From Spirodela intermedia (lineage: Eukaryota > Streptophyta > Magnoliopsida > Alismatales > Araceae): a stretch of 64,000 bases of DNA. The stretch is taken from assembly GCA_902729315.2 (NCBI GenBank), contig LR746268.1, positions 2,969,501-3,033,500 on the forward strand. The letters run 5' to 3'. The translations under genes were made by a program, and so were the position numbers. Positions 33,022 through 46,700 of the stretch are shown here, in pieces; positions within the stretch are counted from its first letter, which is position 1, and every line of letters starts with the position of its first letter. The notes under the pieces were generated by a model. That model was not told where the DNA came from. It made no database searches and saw only the letters and a list, made by a program, of their open reading frames with translations.

Positions 33022-36000
33022 ATGCGAACCAAGATGTATACTGCTCCTGCTCAGCATTCGGATTCAAACCGCAGAATGATCGAGCCAAATGGTTCCACAA
33101 AGAGAGTTTATCAAGTTTGGAAGGGTAGTAATGTGAGGTTCTCCCAACATTTTTTTCTTATTCATTTCCTCATCTTTACAAGCTCTCTCGTCTTCCATCC
33201 CCCAAGCTGCATGAGTTTACGTTCTTAGACATGAACAACTACCTGGGTTGCGCAATCTACGTAGAATTATTATTGCTAGAGGAAACTATTTTCTCAGTGT
33301 ATCTGCAACGATAGGCAATAGAACAGCAATAAAACTCAGTTTCTATTTCTTTCTACCTGTTTTCAGTGTCAAGGTTTGTGAGCGTTCCTAATTGACCTCA
33401 GTTTTATTATTTCCACAAAGTGAGCTGCGTATGGAAGGAGAATGGATTGTGCTGGTGCACTTTTTGTGGCAGTAAAGATTTGTCAGTATGCAGCTCTTTT
33501 ACATGGAATCTAGACAATTTAACAAGAGTTAGTTTCTGCAAAGATGGATTGTAGGATTCGGATGACAACAGGTGACCTTCATGGAAATCTTGAAGATAAA
33601 CTTTTCACAATTGGGTCATGAAGTAAAACCTGGGGTTGGGAATCATGGGGAGGTTTGGTGTCGGGAAGTATTTACAGTTGTTAGATGAAGCCAGTACTTT
33701 CGTCTCTTATAAGGGCTCCAGTGTCCATGTGATTCGACGATTATGGTGATCTAAATGCTAGTATTGTTAATGACTCGAGAGTTTTCCAGTGAGTAAAATT
33801 AAATGTCGTTGAGAAAGAGGTTGGCACGCACAAATATAGGCGGAGGAAAAGCGTTTTAAGGAGCATTTACCTTGGCAGGTCTTCTCGGATTCTGTCTGGC
33901 AATCTAATAAAATTGCAAGAATAATGATTCCCAAGGTTAATCCAAGTAGCAGCGAAGTGCCCATGGATCACTATCTACCAACCCACATGCAGTGCTGAAC
34001 TTCTTGAGTTATGATACTTATACCGTACAATATATGTATATCTTCTTGGTTCAACCCTACAATGGTTGTACTGACCAGCTGAACGACGGTATCACAGGCC
34101 TTCGAGTCTATGAAGGCCATGACAGGGTTTTCAACAAAGCCTTTGGATCCATTTTCTGCAAGGGAAATCTTATCTAGGTTAGGCATCTTTAATTATACGG
34201 TGATGTTGCTGCCTTTATTTTAAGCATCTTCTACGGCGTGTGGTGCTTCCTCTTTAAAAAAAAAAGAAATTTCTGGTAGTTCCTAGTTCGAAAAATCTTC
34301 ATGACTTTCCGTGTTTGTCAGATTCTGTACTTGAGCATTACCAAAAAAATTGTCGATGACTTGGCCATCTACTTGAATGGGAAGGATCAGTTGTTCAATG
34401 AGTCACCATTATAAAGAATAGGACGTTAGACAACCCCAATGCATATTGTTCAACTTAAGTACAGCATTCGTGGCAAACACCAAAGGATATCGAGACGAGG
34501 AGCCATATATCTCCTTCATTCGCTTTCACTTAATATGATGTTAATAATAATTATTTTAATAATAATGTTTCATTAATGTCTTCTTCGTATTTTCCTTTGC
34601 AGAAATTCTTCTTAGGAGGGCGGTTTATATTTGGCCCAGACGTAAGGTCACTGGTGTTAACAGTGTTTCTGATAGTGGTTCCAGTCATTCTGTTCGCTGT
34701 GTTTGTTTCCCAGCAGCTTGTACACGAATTCCATCACCATCTAGGGAATCTCATAATAGCCATAGCTGTTGTCTTTGCTGCATATGTAAGTTTCTTCTTT
34801 CCGTTTGAGATTGTTGCGAAAATGCGTAATAATGTTTCTAAGCTTGTTTACTGAACATTTTATATCTACTCCTTCCAGAGTTTTTCTCATTTGATGTGGT
34901 CATATTCATAATCTGCGTACTTGTAAACATATGGTTCTGTCACTGAAGGATCATTTATATAAACTACTCGTTGGTCATCGTTGATTTGGAGTTGGCAATG
35001 CCGGATGCCCTTCTCAATTCCCCACTTATAAAACCTTTTCTAGAATCAGTTTTTTTTATTTATTCACTGAATTCACTTCTTTGCATCAGGAATCATGTGA
35101 TCGTTTTTTTGCACGCAGGTTCTGTTGCTTCTCTTTATGACATCTGGCGGAGATCCAGGCATAATTCCTCGTAATGCACATCTTCCGGAGACAGATGAGA
35201 AAGCTGAGACGTCACATCTATCTGCAGACTGGACAGGAAACCGCGGTGGCGCGTTGCCCCCTACCAAGGACGTCATCGTTGGTGGAATCGTCGTCAAGGT
35301 TAAATATTGCCACACATGCATGCTTTATAGACCACCGCGGTGCTCCCACTGTTCCATCTGCAACAACTGCGTTGAACGCTTTGACCACCATTGCCCTTGG
35401 GTCGGCCAGTGCATCGGAAAAGTAAGCACCATCCTGTGTTTTTCTTCCTCCTGCAGCATCATCCGAACCTTGAATCATCTGGGTTTTTTTTCTTTTTTTT
35501 TTTTTCCATCCAATGGCGAAGACTTTGGCAGATTATAGCTCTTAAGAACGTCATCATTCGTCCTTGTGACCCACATGCTCTATTCCTTGAGCTGTATCCA
35601 CTCTACGCCCTTCACTGCCGGATTATGCATGCATGATTTTAGCTCACACAACGTCGGAACCTTTATAACTTTCCAATCTTTATGCCGCTATCATCATCAT
35701 CTCAGTGGGGGTGTATGAGAATGCTTCTTCCCCTCTCCCATTCGCAGAAACTATAACTGATGATTCCTTGATTATACTTCGGATTTAGTCACTTCTCTCT
35801 TCTTCTTCTTCTTTTTTTTTTTATTCTTGTTGTTTGTTTGTTGTGTGTGCAGAGGAACTACCGATTCTTCTTCATGTTTGTTTCCTCGACAACTCTTCTG
35901 TGCCTCTATGTGTTCGCCTTCTGCTGGGTGAATCTCAAGGAGATCATGGCGGCCCATGGGTGCAGCCTCTGGAGGGCCTATCTCAAGTCGCCCGTGTCCG

Positions 36001-36590
36001 GCATCCTCATCCTGTACACGTTCATCGCGGCCTGGTTCGTCGGAGGATTGACCTCGTTCCACGCTTACCTGATCTGCACCAATCAGGTGGGTTCCCCCAA
36101 GGGTCAACCCCAATTCTCTCCAATAATAATATCATTAATCCATATTCTGTCTCTGATGCAGACGACTTACGAGAACTTCCGGTGCCGGTACGAAGGGAAG
36201 GGGAATCCGTACAGCCGCGGATGCGTGGGAAATATAAGGGAGATCCTCTTCAGGAGGACCCCCAGGTCGAGAAATGACTTCAGAGCGGCGGTCAAGAGGG
36301 AGGAAGGCGGCGGCGGCGCCGTGGGGTCTTCTTCCTCGGCGGGCGTCTTCTTCCCCTCTTCCCTCTCTGTGGCCAGGACGAGCTTCGACTTGGAAGCAGG
36401 CGGGAAGCGGCAGGCTGTGGCGGCAGAGGAGTTTGAAGATATAAGAAGCCAGATTGAGGTCGGCGTTGCGGCGGAGCGGTGCGGCCCGCGGCCGGCGCAT
36501 TCGATCTGGGCCGACCCGCTCGGGATGGATCACCAGGGATTCACCAAGAGAGAGAGGGTGGACCCAGAGGAGGAGGCTGTTCGTAAGTAA
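33022..36590 (+). CDS. DHHC-type protein S-acyltransferase (plant PAT08-like)
   Basis: Five exons: 33022-33132, 34603-34785, 35119-35421, 35853-36086 and 36162-36590. They sum to 1260 nt, giving 419 residues. These membrane enzymes attach palmitate to cysteines of target proteins. Four hydrophobic helices lie near residues 54-74, 84-106, 206-226 and 245-268. Between the second and third lies the cysteine-rich domain, starting [15 protein letters not shown] at 162, with the catalytic DHHC at 187-190. The TTYE motif (278-281), conserved in DHHC enzymes, follows helix 4. The N-terminal QVWKGSN leading into [12 protein letters not shown] matches the Arabidopsis PAT08/At4g24630 group from memory. 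The C-terminal tail (about 135 residues) is Gly/Ser- and Glu-rich. Intron 4 (75 bp) is in frame and stop-free. Subcellular site and substrates cannot be told from sequence. Confidence 0.95.
33133..34602 (+). other. Intron 1 of the DHHC acyltransferase, 1.5 kb
   Basis: It begins GTGAGG and ends TTTGCAG. It is AT-rich, has short open frames on both strands and no recognisable feature. A long first intron after a short first exon often holds transcriptional enhancer elements in plants, but none is identifiable here. Confidence 0.6.
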
Positions 36591-37396
36591 ATGAATGATG
36601 AACCTCTCACCAACCTTTTTTCTCTCTTAAAACCTGGTCAGATGATGATCTTACCGCACAGATCGGCCATTAAATCGAAGCAAGCAAGCAACAGATGGGG
36701 GATGTAATCAATTCGTTATCGTCGTATATGAATGAATGGGTCATCTGCTACGAGAGTTTAGAGAGAGAGAGAGTAACTCTGCCACAAGCTGCAAAACCGA
36801 GCAGCATTCCAAGATTGGGAAGAAGAAGAAGCCCATCTCCCCGCCCCCCCCCAACCCCCGCTCCCCTTGCCAGAGCGCCGCCTGGCCTGCCAGTGTGATG
36901 ACGCCTCGTGAGAAACTATATGTATACTACCGTTGGATATGGTGAAATGCCCAAAAAAAAAAGAAGGCCAATACTCCGCCGTCATTCATCCCTCCCCCCC
37001 AGTCGCGAGGAGATGCAATCCCCCATGTCATCAGGGCTGCCAGAGATTGGAAAGAAAACACCGAGCAAATGGCAGACATTAGGCTAAGAACCCAGCCGCA
37101 AAGAGAGCTATAAGAGAAAGATGTCTTTTTTTTTTTACCTGCTTCCTCCTGTGAAGAAGGTCAACCCCACTTTGAACCACGAACAGACGACGCAGGCGGC
37201 GTGATTATGAGATTGAACCAGAACTTTTTTCAGACCTTGAATGGATGGGTTACGTAGATTCGCACCAACATGAGCAAGGCTGGGAGATTCGACTGATTTC
37301 CACCAGCTTCTCCTTCCTTCCCTCCCAAAAATGAGGCCAATTAAAGTCCTCACTGCCGTTCATCCGGTGTGTTCTGAGTCGGGGGAAGCCCATCAA
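36591..37396. other. Convergent 3' region between the acyltransferase and the helicase gene
   Basis: About 0.8 kb that must contain both 3' UTRs and terminators. It has a C-rich run near 36839-36861 and T- and A-runs near 36953 and 37125. No gene is visible. Confidence 0.6.
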
Positions 37397-37711
37397 TCAG
37401 TACTTGACGAGGGCTGGCAAGGCGGCATAGAGTTCACTCAAGCACTGGAATATCCAGTTCAGAAGCTGCCCTGCCGGCAGTTCCAAAAGGAGCTCGGCCT
37501 GAAAGAAAAGATGGGGAGGGAAGAGATATCATCTAAAAGTCAACTCACGGTGTGATAATATAAAAAAACAAATACAAGGATTTCCTCGGTGTATTGAAAG
37601 CTCGGAAAAAGGAAGAACAGGATGAGCGCTCCTCTGCTCTCAGCAGTGTTAAAGCCGCTGCACAACCTCCAAGTGTCCAAAAAAATGCATATTTTTTTTG
37701 TTTTTGGGTAT

Positions 37712-37750
<39 letters not shown>

Positions 37751-40700
37751 TGAAATATCATACGGACCTTGATTTCATTGGCCTCAAAAACAAGGCAATT
37801 ACGGTGAATGTCAGACGCCATTGAGTCTGTCATAATTCTGAAGACTTTCTTGCTCATGTCAGTTCTCATGCAAACTGTCTTGCCTGATGCATAGATTTTG
37901 TTGATACCTAGATCTGCTGCCATTCTTCTAACATAGAGTTTCTTCAATAGTATCTGCATACATTTTCAATGTCAAAACTCACGGATGCCCCTGGAAGTTT
38001 TTTTTTTTTTTTTTTGGGTACGATATTTGCTTGTTAAGAGTATCATTACCTCCATTGATCGTGGTTCTTTTCCATATTGCCGACGTAAGCACTCGGTGAA
38101 ATGCATCAAACTCCAGATGTCCTTCTCAGCAGCTTTCTCTGCTTCATTGATCAACTCAAGAGGGTTTTCAAGATGGTCGATGTACTCGGATGAGAGATGG
38201 GGAGTTATGTTGATGTCCAGCTGGGAAAGGAAGAGGTGGCAGAAATGTTTTAATCAGTTCTTTCGGATTCCTCTGTTCAATCGACGACTTCAATCTTGAC
38301 TTTGAGAAGAGGCGGCTGTAATGTTAGAAGAATACCTGAACATGCTTGTAAGGAACTGAGACAAGTCGATGTTCTTCAACCTAGAAATCAAATAAAGCAA
38401 GTTCCAAAGTTCAGACATCAAAGAGACTTCTTTCCCCCGATGGGGCATACCTCTGAAATAGCAGAAAGGCAGCACAAAAGAACCTATCTAATGTCTGGAA
38501 ATTAATGGAGGAAGAATATATACAATAAATGCACATATAAATAATAATAGTAAAAATAAAAATAAAATAAAATAAAATAAAATAAAATAAAATAAAATAA
38601 AAATGAAAATAAAAATGAAAATAAAAATGAAAATAAAAATGAAAATAAAAATGAAAATAAAAATGAAAATAAAAATGAAAATAAAAATGAAAATGAAAAT
38701 AAAAATAAAAATCTTCCCGCCAGTTGATAATGAGGAACAAAGAATCGTACAAAATACCAAGTTTAGAAGAAAATGAGATACCTTGGACAAACTTTCAAAA
38801 AGCATTTCGAAGAAAAGATCGATTCCTACGTTGCCAACATCACCAGTCTGTTGCTCACCAAAGATATTTCCAAAACCTCTTATGCCCATGTCCCTTTCTG
38901 CGAGCTGGAACCCTTGTCCGAGATCATGACACTCCTCGAGAGCAGCTAGTCTTTCCTGCGGTCATATAGCAGTAATAGGGGATTGAGTCTTTCATGACGG
39001 TGTGTGGATTTATCGGGCAATTGAGCGGAAGGTTTCACATATGATGAACCATTCCAGAAAACTGCGTATTACAAGTCATAAAAGAAGATTAAAAAGGAAA
39101 TTTGATATCGCTGAAAAAGGAAGGTTATGCAAAACATACCAATGCTTGATCAGAGAGAAGCGATTTGTCTGGAAAAAACAAGTATGCAAAAGCTTCTTTA
39201 TCTGCTCGTCCGACCCTCCCACGCAACTGTTCAATTATATATTGGAACAACATTGTTAGGTCGATTGATACCAATGCAGGCAAAATCCCAACCAAAATCT
39301 TGGACCCTCTCCATAAGCAAGAGAACAGTGAGCTCCAGCAAGGAGTATGACAGTGAGATCTCTTGTCAATGAGAAAATTTAATTGCAGCCCGTAAAATCA
39401 AATAGAAAAGGAAACCACAAGTCAACCACTGAAGAACAAAATCTTTCGTGATGGGGACATATGATCAATTTAATCGTAAGCAAGAACATAAGTGACATGA
39501 TGCATATGTTGATGCATACAGCTCCCAGAGTCAGTTTTGCAGATGATATAATTTTTTGAAAGACTGCATCTATACATGAGAGACTGTTTGGATGATTTGT
39601 GGACGCTTTTAAAAGAGTGATCCGTGTAATATGGGGTAGAAAGGGGATTTATGTGGTCAATACTGAGAAACCTCGGGTATTATTTGGGGTAAACCTATAT
39701 TCTAGTGTCGATTCTCCTCGTACTGATTTACTCTCCCTCTTTCGTATGTTACAAAATCTCTACAGAAGCTCTGAGATCTCGTATTGGGGGAAGAGAACAT
39801 TGCAACCCATTCATGTTCTCGTTTCTCTGGGTGGGTCCACTCTCATCTCGTCAAGTTATTGAGATTGAGATCACTGAAAATTTTGAAGTTTATGCCGGTA
39901 TATACCTTTGTTTTGCTACAATAGGTGGAAGAACAAGTCTCTCATCAAAAATCACGTAGAAAATACTTCGAAGGATATATCCATTCAACCTTCTTCCACT
40001 TCTTCTGGAAGTTCTCTCGACCTCTCATCCACCTTGGCCATCCTCTCCAGATTCTATGTCAATTGTTTTTCTCCTTTTCGCCCATGTCTTCCTTTACGCT
40101 CCCATCACTCTCAATTGTAAAATTTTACTAGGCTTCACAAATCTCCAAACTAAAAGATCCCACCGTTGAGGAATGACCAGAAACCTAATGTAAGGTAAGG
40201 ACAATGTGCCCATAAACACGTTGGCAAGAGAATGACTATTTACCATCTCTGAAGTTTTCATGAATGTGACTGACTTGTAGACAAAAACTACAAACTAACC
40301 CATAAAGTACATGATTGATATGGAATAGGAATAGAAAGTAATAGCATCATATCTATGAAGATAAATCTTGTCTATCCGAGTTTCGAAAATTTCCACTGAA
40401 ATTTAGAAGGTAGTAAAACAAGAATTAGGACCTGATATAACTGGGCCAAACCAAACTGGTGGACATCCTGAATTATGATGGTGTTGGCGTTCTGGATGTC
40501 CAGTCCACTTTCCACTATATTTGTGCATATCAGAATCTTGATTTCACCAAGAGAGAATTTCTCCATAGTGTCTTCCAGCTGCTTTGAGTATTGCTGACAT
40601 AAGAATAAAATACAGAGGAAAGTGCAATGTCAAAGTCACATTATCAATCCACTAAGTGGATATCGAAGTGATAACAAAATGATTCCACAGTTGAAGATGA

Positions 40701-43700
40701 TGAAAAACTCCAATTGACAACAATTAGTGACTTATAAAAGAAACTTGACCAAAAATGGGCACGTAACGTCTCACATATCTTAAGAGCATATTTGAGTTGA
40801 GTCATGCTTACCAAGTGATCTAAAGTACGCCCATGACGTGAATCTTAAGATGTATAACATTTTTATCCTTAGTTTACTCACTTGGCCAGGGTGTTGAGGG
40901 ATTCATGGTTCTAAATCTTCAAGTTCGAATGTGAAAATTAAGATCATGTCAGTGAAGAATTGTAAGCTTGGAAAATGAGAGATTAGCATCCAAAAGAAAA
41001 ATATCCACAAAAAATTGATGACTCACAATGCACATATCATTTTAAAACATCAATCAAATGTAATTCAGAGACTTTTTTACAAACTTTGAGTATATTTTGG
41101 TAATAAATCAGTAAGGTTGAACACTGAACTGTATCTCCACGGGAAGATTTCACAGAGAGAATGTTAACATGATAAAATGTTAATCACATATCATCTTAAA
41201 AAAATCACCTTTCCATGAGCAATTGCAATGGAGACATCCGGGAATGATTGCTCGAGAAGTTCCATCACTTCTTCAAGACCTGTTAGACTTCAATTGGAAA
41301 GCCAAAATTCAGCAAAAAGCATTAATGTGCACAAAGAATACGATGCATGAAGCTCACCATTTCCTTCTAATATTTATAAGAGACTATTTAATACTGCCCA
41401 ATAAGATATTAATATTAAGGGAGGAAAAATTAGATACAAATCTTTCTGGAATGATCCACAACCTATAAATAATACTCGATCAGGTGTAGAAAATTATTAG
41501 ATGAAAGTTCAATAAAAACATGACCTTTAATTCGAGGAAGAACATAGAAGACTTGGCCACTACGGTCCAGCTCAAACTTGATTGCTTCTAAAATTTTATC
41601 TTTGCTGTATGCTGAAAGATGTGTTCTGATTGGAACTCTCTCCGGAGGTGGTGTCGAAATCAAACTAGAAAAACAAAGAAATTTTTACAGATATTAAAAT
41701 CTGGACAGCTAAAGCATGATAACGACAGGATATTGCGGCGAAAATTGAAGCATATCCTTGGTTCAGTGTATAAAAGGAAGCGCTAAGCAGCTTGTCTAAG
41801 TTGCTCGTTTGAGAGGAGAATCTTTCGACAGCAAAACATGAGTGCACAAAGTGATAATAACTGAGAAGCAGAAGCAAGCAATCAGGCACTTTTTACAACC
41901 AAAATTACTCCACATTGTAGTAATCTTATTGCCTTCATTAAAATGAAGCCATGCCTTCATGTTTTGTTTAGTCTCCAATCCTCATCTTTTGAAACTTTTG
42001 ATGAGAAAAAATAATTCTGAATAAGAGTTGAATGTTAACTGTGAAATATTTATTTCTTCTCTTGAATGTATGGACCTCAATGTCGACACAAAAAGTGTAC
42101 TGATTCATCTCAAATCTGTCGACCTCTCTATAGAGCACTGTTAAAACGCAATCATCCATGGTGTGTTCAAGCTTCATCCAAGATCTATAAACTTTCCAAA
42201 GCGTTTGAATATTTTTTTCTATCTTTGTTAGACTGTTCTTAACCTTTTTATTTCATTTTATTTTTTCCTTTAGTGTAAAGTAAGTTTGCTAACAAACAAG
42301 CCTTAACTGATAAGTAAATATTTTATTAATTTTTTGTCTCAGTTAACTCCTAGGTTGGATAACCGAGTGGAATTTCAAAGGGAGGCTAAAGTGATAGAGT
42401 ACGTTTGTAGTTGAGGAAATTTTGGCTATGTCGATTTAAAACAAGCCAATTCTTATGTGAATGATGATGAACAAAACGGCTTCAGAAGTTTATCCATTCC
42501 ACCTAAACCATTCCTCATAATATGGCCTAGCTTTGCATGAGTATTTTGTTTGAGGCCTGTACACAAACCTAACGATTTTAAAGCATTTGTCACATACTTG
42601 ACACATTAATATTGGGAAAACGTATGAAGAGAAATCAGCAGTTATTAATTAGAAAATGGTTGGTGCCTGGCTGGAAGCACATTAAGTCTACAATGATCTT
42701 GTACTATCATTTGTGTCAGATTTTATTGTTGCTTGAAGTTATGTTTACACAGTAGTGTATTTTGAATTGTTGAAGTTATAAGGTCATTCAACTGGACAGC
42801 ACTGAATAGATTAGGCTCATCTATCTAACCATAGAATCTATTTGTCTTTTAATATGAGACATGCTATCTATTTGTCCTTAACTGTCCCATCACATACAAG
42901 GCGACGTTGGGTTTTTATCCGACAAATAGCATAAATGAATGTGCCTGGGAGCAACCATCAATTTTGATATAATCTTACACCAATTAGAACATCTAACTCA
43001 AAACTAACCGGCAATGAATGGAGTAGACTTTATGCTGTGAATAATGAGGTCATGGACTAGGGTGTATCCAAGAAAACCAATACATCAGATGCTAAGAAAT
43101 CTACTAAACATTTTTAATTAGGTTTATAATTAGAAATAGAAAGAGTCAGAGGTATTTGGATAAGCACAATCGAAATGAAATATAAGATTATGCATATTGA
43201 GGGTCAATATGATATATGGCAGCATAAAATGGCTTTCTGGTGATCATATCTTGAAACCAAAGCAGATGGGATTTGTTAGATGAAGATAACAAGACAGAAC
43301 TATACATGGAAGTCGAACCATCTTCCCTTCTTCTCCCGCCACTCTGAAACCGATTTCCGTCCATTTTGTGAAACTAGAGCCTGAAGTTCTTGTCACCATT
43401 TCATCACCTCTCTCTATAAATCCCCAGCATTATTGTCCATCCAAATCCTTTTTAGATCACAGAAAGTTACCAGATTCGTACCATAAGAAAATAAGGGCAT
43501 AAGTCGCGTTGCTATTATTGCAAGTTCCCCATATAAAACATTCTGTCATATCCATATGTTCTACGGCACAAGCTTGGTGCCATTCAACGAGATACCATAA
43601 CAGAGCAAATCATTAGTGTCCCCAGGAAAGCCAGCCTAAAATGTATTCAAGTTTGTTTCCTACGCACTCTTCTGCTTCTTTTTCTCTTGAATGATCTGTT

Positions 43701-46700
43701 GAGAACCTTAGGACAAAAGCAAACATTCACAGACAAGTCCTAATGTATTCCTAAAAAATGTTCTTCGTACCCTAAAGCATATATAAGTACACGATCTACC
43801 CTAAAACATTTCAATTACCGTCGTCCAGTGCAAGTGATAAAATACTCAAACAATTTTTCACAAAGGAAAAGAGCAGATTTCCAAACCTCAGCCACGTTAC
43901 ATCCCGAAACGGGAAATATTTACCTTATCTTTGTAAAGATAAGGTAACATGTCACAAAGATAAGTTATCCTTATCTTTGTAATTTGCCGCCATGACATTT
44001 ATACATTATCTTTCGTCTAATCCAACGTGGCTGTTTGCTATTTGTCTCTATTTGTTCATACAATAATTAGATCAAATTCTGGTAATATGAGCATGTTATT
44101 CGTTCATACAATAATTAGATCAAATTCTGGTGACATAGTATCCAATATAAATGTCAAAGCAGTGATATACATCTAATAAATTCAAAAAAAAAAGGGAATA
44201 TGTAGTAGAACGTCGATATTACGACAAAATAATTGGTATATTAGAGGTTTTGCAGAAAATTATGTAATTACTAACTAAGATTTACCAAGTAAGAAAGCAC
44301 AACTCTATTATATTAGACCGAGCGAGAAAGAAAGGAAGAGCCAAAGGACAGGGCAAGCAGAGCAAGCACACGTCAAGGTACAGCAGTAGGCAGGCCTAGT
44401 CCCGCCAAAACAGATTTTACTAACTAAAATAATCTACATCCTAAATTTAAACATTCTTCAGATATTACCTGGCATCACGGAAGCCAGTCAAAGCCAAATA
44501 AAGTGTGCGGGGAATAGGTGTAGCAGAAAGTGTCAGAACATCAACAGAGGTCTTGAATGATGCAATCCTCTCTTTCTGTTTGACGCCAAACCTCTGTTGA
44601 AGAGAGAAACAAAGAATGGCCACATCAAGTTTGTAGTAAAGAGAATTATGAAAGTTATTAATTAATATAAAATAAAATATTATCTCCATTTCTCTTAAAA
44701 AATACTAGATAAAAAGCCTACAGGCAAATTTAAAGAAAAAATTCTCACTAAAAGATAATGTGGTAGAAAGTAATGATTAAATTGACCAATAATCTTTAAC
44801 GCCATGATAATGATTCATTTCCAAGAACCAGCTGGCAAGGAGTTTATAATCATAGGATTATTTCCAAGAGCTAATATGGAATCATGCTTCTTAATGAGTG
44901 TCTCTCTGTGCAAAACGAACTTTAGGGCTTTGTCATGCAAGCAATATAAAGAGGGTACTTTCGACCAGAGAATTAGAGCATCCATCCAACAATAAGTTAA
45001 GTAGGGCCATCTTTGTCATCACATGTTTATTTCTATAATAATTAATATATAATTATTCTTATCAACTATAAAAGAAGATAAGTATCCATATCATCGTAAT
45101 GATTCAACAGGTCTTATCTCATTAAGACTGACTCTAATTTATGTCACAATTTGGCAAAGCTTCCTGATTACAGGTCTTGTGACAAGTACCTTATAATGCT
45201 AGCGGTGGATACTAAAACAATCGGTCAAAAGTCTCATCAGACAAATTGGCAGGAATAAAAATACATAACACCTTGCGATTAAAGTCAAGACACCCGAATA
45301 AAGGTCTAAGGTATTCCTACTAAACTTTGTAAGAGTCACAATGACTAGAGTCCCAAGCAAACTTGTCAAAGGGGTGAAAAGAAAGATCAAGTTGTAGTGT
45401 GGAAAACTAATGTCCTCTCTGAGAATGAAACAAAGTTTCAGCTGCATTCCAATGATTGGGATATACATAATAAATCAGAGTAAAATGCACTCAATGGGTC
45501 GAAGAAATAATACGAAGTAGTAAGAGATTCATTTGAAATGATTCATATAACTCAAGTATGAATCGATGGTATCATGGTCTGTAATCATGTCTCTAACTTC
45601 TCTTGATAGTAGTATAAGTGAAATATTGAGGTAATTTGGAGCCTTCTTAATTTTGATATTAGCAAAATAACTGTACAACGATGTTAACTCAGTTTAGCAG
45701 TACCAACTATGTTAAGAGTATCTAGCAAGATATTGGCAAATATACAATTCTAACATCTTATTACGCATTCCAAAATGGAGACTATTTGAAAGAAGTTTAA
45801 TGCCCTTTTTGTTTTTAAGAAGGGACTCAACTCATCAGTTGACTAATTTAGCAGGAAGAGTCTATTTAGCAAACTATGACTAAGGTATCACCAAAAAGGT
45901 TAATATTTTAATTTTGACGGTGGTAGTATGTCAAAAGACTATTTATTTGTTGACAAATATCCAATTCCAAATAAAATATCCCGTATATTAGGAAATAAGT
46001 TATTGTGAAGTGATGTATTCACTTTGTTGCAGGAAGTGGATATAGTATGAGTCGCTCCCCTAATATGAAGACTAATTCGTACCTAATGTTAACAAAACAA
46101 AATAAAGAAACAACAAAATGTTATAGTGCCTGCAAATTAGCTATTAGGCGCTTCATGACTAGTTGTCATAATGACTACAGCTGATTGTCAATAATGAGTT
46201 TTTTCCAAACACAAAAGCTTAAGGGACATCCTGTCTTTTAAAAGGATTAACTCCACCAACATTCGAAATAAGAATTTGCACTCCAAAAAAAAATTCATCT
46301 GTCAAGGCTATTGCAACAGTAAGAGCTAATTTTTTTATTCTATGAGATTCGTGTTGAGCACTGGATGTACTTGGACCTACCTCGAGTTTTTATTCTAAAA
46401 GAAATGTTTTGTGAATAATTATAGGGTCCGAAAAAGACCCAGTAAGTACGGCTGCAGCAGTGACAAATGTCTCATTCCATGTTCGTTGGACGAACCTCCG
46501 AACTGAACGGAAAGGACTCACAATCGTGTCTCATTCCGTATCCCACACTCGCCTAGAACGTCGAAAGTCTAAGGACCCTTATCAACATGGAAACATTAAT
46601 CTAAAAAAATATTTTGATGATTCAAAGTTTGATCGATTTTGATAATAAGTGTTAGTGGAACCTAAGGGCCATATTGTTTAAAGGGTGAAGTAGGTCTAGG

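Larger units (their letters stand above)
41665..44468 (-). other. Helicase intron 5, 2.8 kb
   Basis: A long AT-rich intron between exons 5 and 6. It contains a cluster of inverted repeats (43920-43980) and a 48-bp-period direct repeat (44054-44132). No coding fragment is recognised. Confidence 0.6.

Noticed and set aside
34576-34602. Start codon inside the intron just before exon 2 of the acyltransferase
   Set aside because: It extends exon 2 into the pyrimidine-rich acceptor region. Exon 1 supplies the conserved N terminus QVWKGSN, so this ATG is intronic.
38411-38889. Minus-strand frames rich in Phe, Tyr and Ile
   Set aside because: They translate the A-rich minisatellite and run out of helicase exon 10 in the wrong context; an artefact of the repeat.
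42000-44000. Possible CRISPR-like or tandem array
   Set aside because: Only two-copy local repeats are present, with no regularly spaced array; the genome is eukaryotic.
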